Numbered from the stretch's first letter, positions 49,609 through 62,417 are shown. The stretch is 64,000 nucleotides of DNA from Hepsetus odoe (GCA_017165825.1 CM029378.1:13829408-13893407); one strand, 5' to 3'. Notes: generated by a model from the sequence alone, not told the origin. Program-made: numbers and translations.

Positions 49609-50315
49609 TGGCTTGTAATCCTTAGTAATGCTGGAGTCCCAAGACCTCCTGCCCCTTATGTTTGTTTGAATAAATTTGTTTGGCAAAGCTTAGAACATTA
49701 TTAATGAGCAGATTAAATCCTGTGATCACCTAATATTTCTCCCCACAGGAAAGACAGTAGCACACTTTTGTCATTTGATAAAGATAACAAATGTTGCCAC
49801 TGTGATCCCTGTCAGATGTGCCATGATTATGAATGAGAGTTTCAAAGGGCTTGTCTTTCTTGTTCTTGCCACTGTGCCTTTAAGACTGATATATGTAAGT
49901 AGACTCTTGTGATTGGCTGCCTTATGTTGCACCTTATTCAAAAATCAGTCTGGGCTGACACCCTCCTCAAAACATCACTCAAAATTGGCAGAAAAACTGA
50001 TTGATAGATGCATTATTTTTCATGTCAGCAACCATGAAATCATTGTTTATTGCACCTTGGTTTCCATATGTTGACTGGATGAACTGGGAAGTTGCTGGTG
50101 CATACATAAGCTTGTGAATGGCATAACAGTTTGGGGGAAATAAATGTATTCAATTTTCCAATAGATGTAATAAATCAGCAAAGACATGTTTGCTGGCCAA
50201 ATTTCGCTTGACATTGTAGCTGCTTGGATAACACTGATAAGGAACACTAAGATTTATTTTTCTTTCAACCTGCACAAGCACATCAAGGCCTTCATTTAGA
50301 TGGTGCAGATTTGTT
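49609..50315. other. Unique sequence, nothing recognised
   Basis: No repeat or gene recognised. Confidence 0.4.
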
Positions 50316-50359
50316 GATGTCCTTGAGGACACATTATGATGTCCTTGAGGACACATTAT
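50316..50359 (+). repeat. 22-bp perfect tandem duplication
   Basis: Two exact copies of a 22-bp unit. Each contains the palindrome TGTCCTTGAGGACA. Confidence 0.95.
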
Positions 50360-51586
50360 GACCTTTAAAATGAAGACTGCACTGTGTAGCCAAAAGCTTG
50401 AATAACCTTCTTTGTTTCAAATAACATTTATGTAATATAGCCAAATCTTTTATTCCTATAAGATGTGAAAATGGTTATTTTCTGTGATACAAGTGCTTTT
50501 ATAGAGATTGACCAGATGAGACCAACTGATAGGTTGGAGGTAAACAAATATGTGATTGTGTTTATTCATTTTCTGTACAGATTTCTCAAATGTTATCCAT
50601 TTATATTATTATGGATTTTCTGGGCAAGCATTAATAAGCAGACTGGATATTGTTCCACACATCCAAACATTTCTCCTCAGGAAAGACAGGGCCGGCCGGT
50701 AGCTGTCTGCAATTGATTGATTTTTCTCTGAATAAAGGAAAAGTGAAGGTCGAACCTTGCACTTCTTCTTCAGTCTTCTACATTTCTGAGCAACCCTCTA
50801 ACACTGAAAGACCTCAATGTGCACACACACAAACAACCCCTGCTGATAGACACACATAAACACAGAAAATTATACACAAACATCTGGACCTCACAGGAGG
50901 TCAGGATGGTCAGTCTTGTGCCAGGCCTCTGGCATGTGTGTCAGTAGGTTCTAATGTGTGCCCTCAGTGTGCCCAGCCTGGAGCCATATGCTGGGAGCTG
51001 AGCCAGGGGATAGAGATAGAGAGAGACAGAGATTGCGCATGGCATACAGATGCCAGGGATGACCATACGCTCATGAGTAGGCTACTGCTGCCGGTGCTAC
51101 CAGCTAGCATTTCTTATAATAGTAACCCAATAGAGGTCCACGCACACACACACACACAAAGCTCCTCTTCTGTGGTTCACTATTCCCCTGTCATCTATAG
51201 CAAGATTTAAAAAAAACATCATTTGTCCAACCATCTGAAGAAAGGAGGAAAAAAAATAACCATATCTTGTCTTATCTTGGGACATGCTGGCCTGTTATCT
51301 TTCTTCTTGAGTTTCTCACACTCTCTTGCTTGCATTTCTCCTATTGGCAGAGGAGTGTCGCCTGTTTCCAGAGCACACGCTGAGAGGCCTACCTTCTAGC
51401 AGCAGCAGCAGCAGGCAAAACCAAAGACTGCATAATGCATGAAGCATAACCACCTCATTTACAAATAATGGTTTTAGTTGTACTATATGCGTTTTCAGAG
51501 GAGCAAGATGTAGGCCAGGATGTTTGTTTATATAGTGCATACATTACTCATCTGAAATGTGATTTCCTATGTTTTATCTTCCGTTG

Positions 51587-51589
<3 letters not shown>
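50360..51589. other. Unique sequence, short simple repeats
   Basis: Contains a short (CA)n near 51140-51156 and (AGC)n near 51398-51415. No gene recognised. Confidence 0.4.

Positions 51590-51642
<53 letters not shown>
51590..51642. repeat. (GA)n microsatellite
   Basis: About 26 perfect GA units. Confidence 0.95.
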
Positions 51643-51644
<2 letters not shown>

Positions 51645-51965
51645 AGAGAGACGGGTTGACTGTTCAAAAGGAGTCCTGATTAATTTAGGTGCTGAAAAAA
51701 GCATCTGAAAGCATAGGCTCTTCCTGAAAGATAAATCTGAATTTACAATTAATTTACATCTTTTATCTGTCTTGTGAATTAATAATAAAACATATTTACC
51801 ATTTTGCATTTGTGGCATGCAGGGAAAACAGAGGGAAACTGGGTGAATAAAACAACAAAATAAACATTTGTCCAAGTATATCAGGAAACGTTGTGCTCAC
51901 AAATCTACATGATGTGGGTGCTTTGCATTCACAAAATCTCTGCCCTTTCCCCATTCTTTCTTTTA

Positions 51966-51969
<4 letters not shown>

Positions 51970-52026
<57 letters not shown>

Positions 52027-52043
52027 TTTCTTTCTCTCTCTCT
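51970..52043. repeat. (CT)n microsatellite
   Basis: About 25 perfect CT units, then CCTTTC-type variants. Confidence 0.95.
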
Positions 52044-52189
52044 GGCTCATTCTCTGTGTTTATGCTGGCTCTGCACATCCTCTCGTGTCTCAGCCTGTGG
52101 ATAAATATTTCATTGGGTTAAATATAGCCATGCTCTCACTGCGACCGAGCCGGGCCTTCTCTCCGGGACAGGCAGTGAGAGGGGAGCAG

Positions 52190-52205
52190 GGAGGGAGAGA
52201 GAGAA

Positions 52206-52254
<49 letters not shown>
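52190..52254. repeat. (GA)n microsatellite
   Basis: GA units with AAGA interruptions. It lies in inverted orientation to the CT array 150 bases upstream. Confidence 0.95.
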
Positions 52255-52256
<2 letters not shown>

Positions 52257-52556
52257 AAAGGAACAGAGCTATAGGAGGCCTGCGCCTCACAAACAAACTT
52301 ATTTTAGTTATCTTATCCCAAGAGTTTGGCTCGAGTCACTTTGCGAAGACCGGTGCAAAAGTGACGTCTCCATAACTCCTAACACCATCAGCCCACATAG
52401 GATGGCGGCTGGCGTAATTTCATCTACTTCAAGAGTCTGTGGATACACCATTTTATGCATTTAATCGTTATTTTCAATAATTTTCAATACTTTTGAAGAT
52501 ATCATGTTTTTTTATTTAGCAATGTTTCTTGGAATCCTTTAAAGGGCTATGTGTTT

Positions 52557-52558
<2 letters not shown>

Positions 52559-52588
<30 letters not shown>
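52559..52588. repeat. (GA)n microsatellite
   Basis: Fifteen GA units. The 300 bases before it show nothing recognisable. Confidence 0.95.
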
Positions 52589-52591
<3 letters not shown>

Positions 52592-52856
52592 GGGCGATGC
52601 ATTGTTTTGACTTGTATTGTTTTAATTACTTGATCTTTAATGTAATCAAAAGACTTTCTAGTAATGCTTTACTAGACACCTGTTACATAATATTGAGTTA
52701 ACTACTCAATAATCATGCCAGTTGCCACAACAGATTATATTAATGTAATGTGTTGTTATCATAGCTGTTTGTTGTGAGACAAATAAAACATGAGGCATAA
52801 ATACAGACATAATGAGAACATGCAAACTCCAACGTTAGGAACTTTCTTACTTAGTC

Positions 52857-52990
52857 ACCAGTGGCCTAGTGGTTTGGGTCAAGCCTCCATAATAGGAAAT
52901 TCATGGGTTTGAGTCCCGGACCAGTTGGTTACTCTGAGGTGCTCTTGAGCAAGGTACCGTCCCTATCACAGCTCCTCCGGTGCTGTGTAA
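52857..52990 (+). mobile_element. tRNA-derived SINE, head type GGCAG, truncated
   Basis: Head CCAGTGGCCTAGTGGTTTGG (A box), then GGGTTTGAGTCCCGG (B box), then GTTACTCTGAGGTGCTCTTG and AGCAAGGTACCGTCCCTATC. Similarity is lost after about 52990, so neither tail type is present. Confidence 0.75.
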
Positions 52991-53647
52991 CGATGGTATG
53001 AATTAATCAGAATTTTGCAGAGTGTGGGTGGCTCTGCAGTTAACACAGATGAATTGATAAGAAACAGACTAAATCTGCAGTCCATCAGGGGACTGGGGAA
53101 CGCTAAAGGGTTCAGGGTTGGTTGGCATTTTGCAGAGAAGGCCTCATAAAAAGGGAATGGCATGTAATCTAAAACTCTAATGGAGCACATTTTACTAGCT
53201 TTATTTGTGCTGCAGGAAATCAGTGCATTGTGAGCATATCAGTACACTGAGAAGATAATGTGCTACAAACATAATTAATGTCTTTATTGGACACTTTGCA
53301 GGCTTTTATTGTGCATTTTCTCTAATATTAGCATGGCAGCTCTTTTACAAATAAAACTTTAAAAAAAAAAAGAAGAGCCCATTGAAAGTGACCTAAAATA
53401 TCTTCTTTTTCATTTTTTCTTCAAAAACGAGGAAGCATCATTAAAAATACATTTTCGTGTCCATGTTTGATACATTATAGACACGTTTATAGCTATTGTC
53501 CTTGCTCTGCAGATAATGAAGGTAATGGCTTTTAGAGACTGCACAGCATGCTGAAAGTGATCAGACATCCAGCCTGTCATGCCTTAAAATATGAAACTTT
53601 TACTCTCAACCTGGGCAAACTAGGACTCTTTAAGAAAAAATGCTTAA
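52991..53647. other. AT-rich unique sequence
   Basis: Nothing recognised. Confidence 0.4.
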
Positions 53648-53662
53648 TAAAATAATAATAAT

Positions 53663-53729
<67 letters not shown>

Positions 53730-53817
53730 TGTTTCACTAGTTGGTATATATATTATAAATATTATATATATATATATATATTATATATTATAAGTAGTAG
53801 TAGTAGTAGTATTGTTG

Positions 53818-53848
<31 letters not shown>

Positions 53849-53925
53849 GCATTATACATTGTACATGGATAATAATAATAATAGATTTTGCTAGTTGGTG
53901 TGTGTGTGTATATATATATATATGC
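53648..53925. repeat. Cluster of triplet and AT repeats
   Basis: In order: (AAT)n, (AAC)n, (AAT)n to 53729, CTAGTTGGT, (TA)n, (TAG)n, (TTG)n, (TTA)n to 53848, (AAT)n, CTAGTTGGT again, (TG)n, (TA)n. The AAT and ATT arrays are complementary and could pair. An 84-codon open frame here (poly Ile/Thr/Ser/Asn) is an artefact. Confidence 0.95.
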
Positions 53926-53932
53926 TATATAT

Positions 53933-54676
53933 AAATGCTGTAAACAAAGAATGCTTTCAGAAATGGAAGTGTTAATAATTTATTTTCATCAATCAACGAA
54001 ATGCAGTGAATGAACGAAAGAGAAATCTAAATCAAATCAATATTTGGTGTGACCATCCTTTGCCTTCAAAACAGCATCAGTTCTTCTAGGTACACTTGCA
54101 CACAGTTTTTGAAGGAACTCGGCTGGTAGGTCGTTCCAAACATCGTGGAGAACTGACCACAGATCTTCTGTGGATGTAGGCTTCCTCACATCCTTCTGTC
54201 TCTTCGTGTAATCCAGACACACTGGATGACGTTGAGATCAGGGCTCTGTGGGGGCCAGAAGAACTGATGCTGATTTGAAGGCAAAAGGTAGTAACACCAA
54301 ATATTGATTTGATTTAGATTTTTCTTTTGTTTGCTCACTTTGCATTTTGATCAAAAGAGTCAGTCAGTCATTTTCTGCCACTTGTCCCAAACGGGGTCGC
54401 CCATCCCAGCTCACACAGCGTGAAGGGTAGGGGACACACCCTGCACAGGTCACCAGCCAATTGCAGGGAGGGGCGAGACGGGGACAGCACCTTGCTCAAG
54501 GGTACCTCAGGGCAACCTATTGGGAAGGGGTTCGAACCCCAGATCCTCTAAGCACACGGCCAACGCCCTAACCACTTGGCCACCGCTGCCCTTGAGCAAA
54601 ATAAATAATCATTATTTATATTTCTGAAAGCATTCTTTGTTTACAGCATTTTTTTCACACCTTTTGCACAGTACTG
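53933..54676. mobile_element. Fold-back Tc1 element, copy 3, interrupted by a SINE
   Basis: The left arm encodes on the minus strand FLQKLCASVPRRTDAVLKAK and then DGHTKY-stop. The right arm encodes on plus RRTDADLKAKGSNTKY-stop near 54247-54302. Between them the minus strand keeps more transposase than the other copies (ending EDLWSVLHDVWNDLPAEFLQ). The outer left tip is lost. The right tip is GCACAGTACTG beside TA repeats. A SINE with target duplication splits the right arm. Confidence 0.85.
54357..54591 (-). mobile_element. tRNA-derived SINE, tail type 2, nested in fold-back element
   Basis: On the minus strand: GGCAGCGGTGGCCAAGTGGT (A box), GGGGTTCGAACCCC (B box), TTGCCCTGAGGTACCCTTGA, and the tail GCGACCCCGTTTGGGACAAG. 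The tail end is degraded TGAC units. The target duplication is TTGATCAAAA at 54347-54356 and TTGAGCAAAA at 54592-54601 (one mismatch). Its sequence interrupts an otherwise alignable transposon arm. Confidence 0.9.
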
Positions 54677-57600
54677 TATATATATTATTCATGTCGAAAA
54701 GTCAAATGTACTGATGGAGACTTTTTTTTTACATATATATTTTTTCAATGCCATTTTAGACATAATATATTCTACATCAAACTTTGAAATTATTTTTGTA
54801 AATGTGCCTATTAGACTCAGTCTTTAGACTTATTCAAATAGCAGAGCTATAACACTATATATCTATATCCATATATGTGTGCATTTTCTGTTCATAAAGG
54901 CAATAAATACAGCATTATTTAATTATTAAAGCGCCCCACATACACATTTTTTAATAAGAAAAAGGAAAAAAATGTCATGATGTTACCTTTTTCATACCGA
55001 TCAAGTGAGACTCGCATTTGCATTTGCACATTACATTTCTTTCTAAAAAGCAATATGTTATAAATATTTTGTAGTTTTTTTTAAGAAATGTTATTCATTA
55101 TTTCTTTTTATGCTAACTTTTTCACAACTTTATATGCAACTCTCTGGATAAAGAAATGCATTGAAACTGCGAGAACATTTCTATCACATTTCAAAACAAG
55201 TTCAGTGATTTTTGAAAAAGAATATCTCTTCCTTAAGCTTCAAAATGCCAAAGTTTGGGTCTGCTCTTCTGGGTTTTCTTTCCTACTTTTATTATCATTA
55301 AACATTTATGAAACCCTTACTGCATGATAAAAAACCAGGCCTATTATTGGTGTTCAGTGTGAGTGTATTAGTAGATAACAGCTGGTCTGTAGACCCAGAT
55401 ATCAAGGAGACCTATGAAATGAATGCTATTGCACTGCATTACAACTTACAGCTTAATGTATCACATTTTACTTTATTTTAAGTCATTCTGGGCTATTGTG
55501 AGGTTACAAAAGCATGTTTTTAGCCTTTTTTATGATCTGTAAATGTTCAACAGACATGCTGCTTAATTAAGGACGCTTGCTGGTGGCGAGGCACTAAGAT
55601 CTTTTCTGTGCTCACTAGATCGTGATCTTTTGTTTTGATTACATGTCAGTGGGGTGGCGTATAACAGCTGAAATCTTTCTTAAGTTCTCTGGAGAGCTAG
55701 CCTTTGTCTTAACTGTCACTTCAAGTTAGTCAGGCACACTTTGTCCATGCAGAGCTGTCATCTTCTCCTGGGGAGCCAGTTCAGAGTGCTGAGAGGATTC
55801 AATTTACCTTCCCTTGCAATGTCCCTTCCTTTCTGTCTCATTCTCCCTGGTTCTGTTCGGCCCAGTAATGGCTCTGGTGGCTGACATTTTTCTGGAGTTT
55901 CTCTCGTCTGAGACCTGTTCTCGGATTTAATGAGTTCCTTTAATTCAAGAGGAGTCGATCGAGACACTTTCAAATATTTTTAACAGGGTAGCCAATTCTC
56001 TTCCCTTGGTGCTCGGTTACAGCAGTGTTGTGGGCTTGTAATGTACGGTTTGTGGACTCAGATTTTCATATACTGGGCCTTTATTTCCAATTACATTGTC
56101 TTTTTTAAATGATTACACACAATTTAGTATGAGATTAAGTAATTAATAATAATTTATAAGGGTCTACAATACATAAATAAAAGGGCAATGGTATAGGCTT
56201 AATAGTCAGATAGTGGACGCACATCTGCACCATTACTCTCGTTACTCCTTACTAATGATTTAAAGTGTTTATAACTTAATTAATAACCATTACTAAAGTA
56301 GTTATAAACCATTATGTATAAATCAACCCTTTGCAAGGGTGGTCTGGTAAATGAAACGTGCAGTTTTAGTCACATTAGCAAGAAAAAAGAAAGGAAAAGC
56401 GTTCTCTTCTTTTCACTCATACATGCTCTTGTCATTCTCCTGTGTAGAAGCACTTTAAAACTCTCTCAAGGCCGAGCCAAGAGGCCCATCTTGATGAACT
56501 TGATACTAGCAGAGCTCTAAAAATCGCTGTTTACTTCAAAACTCCAATTATCTGATAAGTGGTTGTGCCTGCGCAGCAGCTCTTTTCATCTGGTCTGAAG
56601 TGTTATGGTTTCAGCTGTGTCATGCTTGCTGTCATTTAAACCATCCCAAGTTCAAATAAATAATCATTCAAATGATTAGTGAGGTATATTTCTTTTTTAG
56701 CCCAGATCGGTTTCTGTTCCAGTTAGCTCAATGAAATTTTGACATCATTCCACAGCCATCCACACAGAGCCATAAAAAGTTTTTGGAGTGATGCCATACT
56801 TCAGGGTTCTTTAATTCTGGCCCTGAGGCGACAGTGTGTAGTGCAGCGGGCAGATTTACAGTACCTGCTCAAACATGCCGGACCCAAATAGTCAGTTATA
56901 ATAATACAGTTACAGTAATACTTGATTCCCGTATTTAGGACCCTGGCCATTCAGTACAAGACCTGAACTCTTCAACAAAAGAACCATTTTTGGTTATTTA
57001 AAGCAAAGGTTCTCAAACTGCTCCTCAGAACTAGTCTTGCTCTCTTTTTTTTTTTTTTTTGCAAATGAGGGATACAAATGAGAAGACTGTTATAGAAGAG
57101 TATATACCAGGCAAAACATGACCACATGAGTCATAAACAACTGATTGCTGGGCAAAATATCTGCTCATGCTTCATGCAATGGATGGGTCTGCGTTTCAGT
57201 CTTGGAAAACCCAGAAGATTTCTCTTTGAGCTATTGCTCCCTTATGAACAGGAAGGTAGAGGCTTCTCTGAGGGAGAAGGGACCATGTGGTGTGTTCTGA
57301 GCATAGGCATGTCTCTGGAGACTGCCCCCAGGGGCCTGTCAGTCTGAGGGGTGAAGGACAAGGCGGACTGTTACTGTGTGACAGATGTTTGTGTCTACAG
57401 CTATCCCAAGCTGTCAGTGCTGCAGAGCCTTTGCAGCCCACCTCCCCACTGACAGGAAGCAACCTCACTTTTAAGCACCTGTCCCCTCACTAACCTCCAT
57501 TTGTCTCTGACAGAGACCATAGTGTTGAGTGCTGGGTAGGGATACTGGGGAAGGTGTTGCCAAGATGATCTTTTGTATGACCCCTCAGGCATAATCTCAG

Positions 57601-59003
57601 ACATACAAAAAGGAGTATAAAAATAACTGTGATCAGCTTAATTAATTACAACCATCTTAAATAATTGCAAAACAGACATTATGGAAGAATGGTAGCAGAC
57701 TTACATTTAGTAATGGGTTCATATCTGCAATAAAAAGTGGTTTTATATTACGGAATAATGTGAATAATTATTTCAAATGGTGTGAATGGTAGTGTAGAAT
57801 AATGACATTGGGTATTCCGTAGTTTCCATGTTGCAGTTTCAAAATTTCCACTTTTAACGGTAACAAGAAGACTTAGTATTTATATATCAATAGCGGTAGC
57901 CCTGTTTTTACTGTTATCACATAAAAATGAAAGCCAGTTGTATTGCCTGTCCTTGGGTATTGCACTTTGTGCCTTCTCTGAAATTATTATGCTACAGCAT
58001 ACATATAAAGGGTGCTAAACTTGCCATGGTGACAAATGAGTTGTTTCCTTATTCATATTGTCATATCTTGAACCTGACTTTGTTTAGGACTCAGTAAAGG
58101 AGAGAGCATGGAGGGCTACGGGCAGTGGTTTATGATGAGTAAAGTAAAGGCAGTATTCTCTGCAGAGTTTGGCGCTCTGCACTTTGTGTGTGCAGTGTTT
58201 GATGTGCTCTGCTGTAAACAGTGTGTGAGAACTCTCCCCGGAGATCAGCCATAGCCCAAGCACACTAATGAGCAGGGTGATTATGGGGAAGGCATTCCAG
58301 AAAATGTTACAAATGTAAATGTACATCCCTGCCTCTGTGGTGATTGAGTATTTGTGTGGATGGGCTGCGAAAGGGGCGCATAATGCACATGTCCTTATAG
58401 GCTTCAAATGCATTTTGCTTTGATCTTTTTTGTCGCGAGAATATATGTGCCTGAAACCGCCTCAAAAGCAACCCGGGGAATCTTAAATTAAGGGCGTGTG
58501 AAAGTTAAATTCCTAAACGCTGATGGTTTTCATTGTTGAACAACTGAATTAAACATGGAGTTTTATAGTAAATTATCACAGAATTTTCTAAAGGAGCGGC
58601 TATTAGCTTCAAGAATTCAGTTGCACTCGATTCAATATTGAACACAAAATGTGTTTTCTAATCTAACTAATACGTAAATTCAGGAGCCAAACTGTGTTTT
58701 ATCCTCTCTTTCTGTTACATACAGAATATTAAATCCCTCTTTCAATATCAGAAGCAAAGGATGTCATTATATCTGTCCAAAATCTCAACACAGGGCCTAT
58801 TTCAGGTAGAATAACCTAAGGGAATAGGATTTTCAATTTGATAATGCTCTCAGGCTATTTTCTAACATTCATCAAGGGAACTGAATGACATACATTGCCT
58901 TGAAGAGAAAAAGAAGTGGGAAAAAGTTGGGCTAATTTAAAATAATCCAGGATGAATCTTATGTTGCAAGAGCATATTTAGGGAATAACTACAAAGAGGA
59001 TTT
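54677..59003. other. Long unique stretch; possible regulatory DNA
   Basis: More than 4 kb without clear mobile elements. AT-rich at 54700-55330 and 56090-56320; balanced at 55560-55960 and 57170-57560. A 56.14-56.32 kb segment with repeated ATAACTTAATTAATAACCAT-like words may be an old DNA transposon end. A 109-codon minus frame at 58084-58413 has one strongly hydrophobic stretch but no recognisable similarity. Confidence 0.35.
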
Positions 59004-59049
59004 TGTGTGTGTGTGTCTGTGTGTGTGTGTGTGTGGGTGTGTGTGTGTG
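59004..59049. repeat. Interrupted (GT)n microsatellite
   Basis: GT units with CTGT and GGGT interruptions. Confidence 0.9.
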
Positions 59050-61885
59050 ATTATTGTATAGTAGAGAAATAATGTTAAAACATATTTCATTCATAAATTA
59101 GTATGTTCTTTAGGCAATGATTGTTTGGACTAAAGGTTTTTAAGTCAGATTTTCTTTCTTTCATGGTGGCCACAACAGTGGAAATTTCCTATTGGAAATC
59201 ATCAAAATCCTGCAGTTTGAATCAGTTAGATGGCAGCACTTGGCACCAAAGATTTTCATTTTCGTTTCAGTTCACTAACTTCTGAATAATTTGTCAATAG
59301 GCAAGCAGACCGAGGTTACTGAACAGGAACTGAGAGAGCAACACTTTAGAGAAATCCTCACGGCCCTTCAGCCTTCTTTGATTTACTATTTTTCACAATT
59401 GATCCTGTTGAGGTCCTCAAAACAATTAGCACAGCCATTTAAACAGTTTCCTCTGTAGAAAAAATATTCTCAAAAATAAGATGCTCTTAATGCAGTGTAT
59501 CAATAATAATGCTTTCACATGTTCCACTTACCAGAGAGAACATTCTTCATTATTGATTTGCCCTTTTGTTTCAAATTTGCTCCATTTATACACACGTGTA
59601 ATAATGTTGTGGTTGATAAGTACACCCTCACAACATTTGTAACCTGCATTCTGAACTAATTGCTTTGCCAATTCCATTTAATACATCCACATAGTGGATA
59701 AAAAGGATGTGACATCCTATGCAACAACAAAGTCTAGGAAAAAACACAGTACTATCATGTCTTTGAATCTGATTAAGAGTTGCGACATCATTGTCAAAGA
59801 ACAGCATACAGCAATGAGCATTTTATATCTATTGCTCAGTTTTACCCCATAATGAAATTCAAATTTTGCAGGATAAAAACTGCAGAGGGAACATCTGCAC
59901 ATAGCTATAATAGAGTAACCCCCCTGACAACAGCACGATGAAAAGCAGCATATACCATATGGGCTAAATATGACTCGAATATGTGATTTGCATGAATCAA
60001 TAAAAATGGAGTAAATGTTTCACCAGAAGATTTCCAACAGCTGAGACAACTGAGCTAACAGTTGTAAGAGTAAAGACATTGGTTCGGAGAGATGTGCACA
60101 ATCAGTTTAGAAAAGCATCAATGAACTTATCAATGATCCATCGTAAAAGGATGCTGATTGCTAATAGCTGCTCAGAATCCCTGAGCATTGATTGCTGGGA
60201 TCGTTAATTCATGGAACACCTCCCTTAGCCCCAGAACAGCCCCTATGTTTATGAAGTTATATATGTTAGTTCCCAATTTAAATTTGGTACTTAGTGATGT
60301 TTATTGCATGTTTCTGCCCTCTTTGCCCTCAGATGGGGTCAACCTGACCTGTTTATGAGCACCCTAATCACAGCTCTGGCGGTGAAAGATCAGGCCCATA
60401 AGTGGCTGCAGGTCACATAGTAAACACTGTTGATTGCCGATCGACTGGCTTGTCAGTGGTCCTCTGCTGGTCCAGTATGAAACAGTGCACTTGAGAAAAA
60501 AAATGACACTAATAACCTACAAGAGTTCCAATATTCTTTTTTTACAATGAAACATTTGATTCCAAGGCCTTTTGATCAATACCTTCCAGGTGATTTATAT
60601 CATATCATAACCCCTAGAAAGTTTATGGAGAGCAAAAAGACAAGATAAAGTCTCCTTGATGCTCTCTAATGGCTTGGATGATTAATTTGGTGTCTTCATA
60701 AACCTGTTTTTACCCACATGTCTTTCACCACTGGTTATGATCCATGAAGAATGTAAAAATATAGTAGATTGTTGATTTAACAACAATCATCATTGCTGTT
60801 AAAGTCAATAATAATAAATACTTACCTCAAGCTTATTTTATGAGAAAAACCTTGGGCTTTTCTACAGTGGAGTCTATTTTAATTGCTTGTGCTAATAGTT
60901 TGGAGAGCATGGCTTGAACCAGTTGTTGAAAAACAGTAAATCAAAGAATGCTGAAGAGCTGTGAGGACACTTCTCATTAGTGTTACATTCTCCTTATGCC
61001 TGTCAGGATGTCTTACCTTTGACTTATTGAGTACATTGCATTTCAAAAATGGGAAATGGGCAAAAAGCCTAGAAATACAAGGTGGCTAGATAACTAGACA
61101 AACACTCAGCCTTCAGCATCACCAGTTTACTAATCACCAACCTGATCATCTGGAATCATCTGCATCTGCTTCTTCACTGCTTTGCTGTGCTGTGTGCTCA
61201 CAACGTGTCAGTACACGTACAATAAAACACAAAACAGGCTAAAATTACAGCAAGGCCCATGTAAGATCATTTGTTTTTTCAATGCGCCTAAAAATTCTGG
61301 ATTTGAGATGAACAGATAAATATGAGATGTAAGATTAGAATTCCAGTTCCTGTTTTAGATTTAGAATTCCATTTCCTGCTTTTTCCTTGAGACATGTACA
61401 ATTATTTACAACATAGCACCTTGTGTATCTGACCACCCAGTTTTGAGAGAGGCCACGCGTTTGCTGTTACACAAGTATGTACTGTTAAAATTATGGTTTT
61501 AAATCTATCTCTTGATTTCTACTCTTAGTTAAAGCTTTGAATTTCACCTGTGAAAACTGCTTTGGTTTCAAAAAGGTAAAACTAACATCAAGACCAGAGC
61601 TGTCTACATGGGGAAAGAATGTCATTTTGAAGCGGGAAAAAGAAGGAAAATCCATTAAAAGCATTTTACAAACAATGGGCTTGGCTAAAATATCCTGATA
61701 TTGAATAAAACCACTGATGTACCGATCACTGAACCAGACACTGAGACACTGAACCAGTCAAGGAAAACAACAGTATTTTATAACAAATTCTAAAAGCAAC
61801 CCCAAAACCACAGTCAATGACATCATGAATAACCTCTACAGCAGTGGAGGTTTCAAAATCCGCAGTTTGAAGAAGGCTTTGAGAG
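59050..61885. other. Long unique stretch; possible regulatory DNA
   Basis: Almost 3 kb of high-complexity DNA with no repeat family and no long open frame. The block at 59930-60480 is the most even in composition. No gene recognised. Confidence 0.35.
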
Positions 61886-61927
61886 CATATATATCTATAC
61901 ACATATATATATATATATATATATATT
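61886..61927. repeat. Interrupted (TA)n microsatellite
   Basis: TA units with TCTA and CACA interruptions. Confidence 0.9.
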
Positions 61928-62108
61928 ACAGTAAAGGCCATACCACCCAATGGAAACCACTAAAACCACTAAAGTGAGACAATTATTCAGAGAAGATAAT
62001 TATTCAGGCTGCATTGGGCATCAAGAAGGGGAAAAAAACTTAAACATAATCGATCATGTGCTTGGGTACATTTGTTATTGTTTTCTCAACAAAGATGTCA
62101 CTAATGTA

Positions 62109-62336
62109 AAGTGAAAATGTCATTGTGAGCACACAGCACAGCACTCAATGAGCCACAAACAAATGCATCCTCTGCATTTATGCCATGCACATCGTGCAGC
62201 AGTGGGCAGCTATATTCATCGCCCAGGGAGTAGAGATGGGACCTTTACCTTGTACAAGAGTATCTCATCGTAACCTACTGGTCCAGGATTCAAAGCCATG
62301 GCCTTCTGATCCTGGGGCCTAGCCCCTAACCACTAG
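62109..62336 (-). mobile_element. tRNA-derived SINE, tail type 1, diverged
   Basis: On the minus strand: TCTAGTGGTTAGGGGCTAGG head, GGCTTTGAATCCT (B box), a mutated middle, then TGCACGATGTGCATGGCATA and GTGCTGTGCTGTGTGCTCAC. It is more diverged than its neighbour at 62.4 kb. Confidence 0.75.
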
Positions 62337-62417
62337 ATGCATTTTTTTTGTAACTCAGATGTATGGCAAACCTTAATGTTTTCAAACATCTTATTTGATC
62401 TATATGTTATTCTTATT

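Noticed and set aside
53640..53894. 84-codon frame of Ile, Thr, Ser, Val and Asn runs
   Set aside because: Direct translation of triplet microsatellites.
61175..61210. TGCTGTGCTGTGTGCTCACA stretch like the type 1 SINE tail
   Set aside because: Only about 20 bases match, with no head or middle; the repeated GCTGT words can match by chance.
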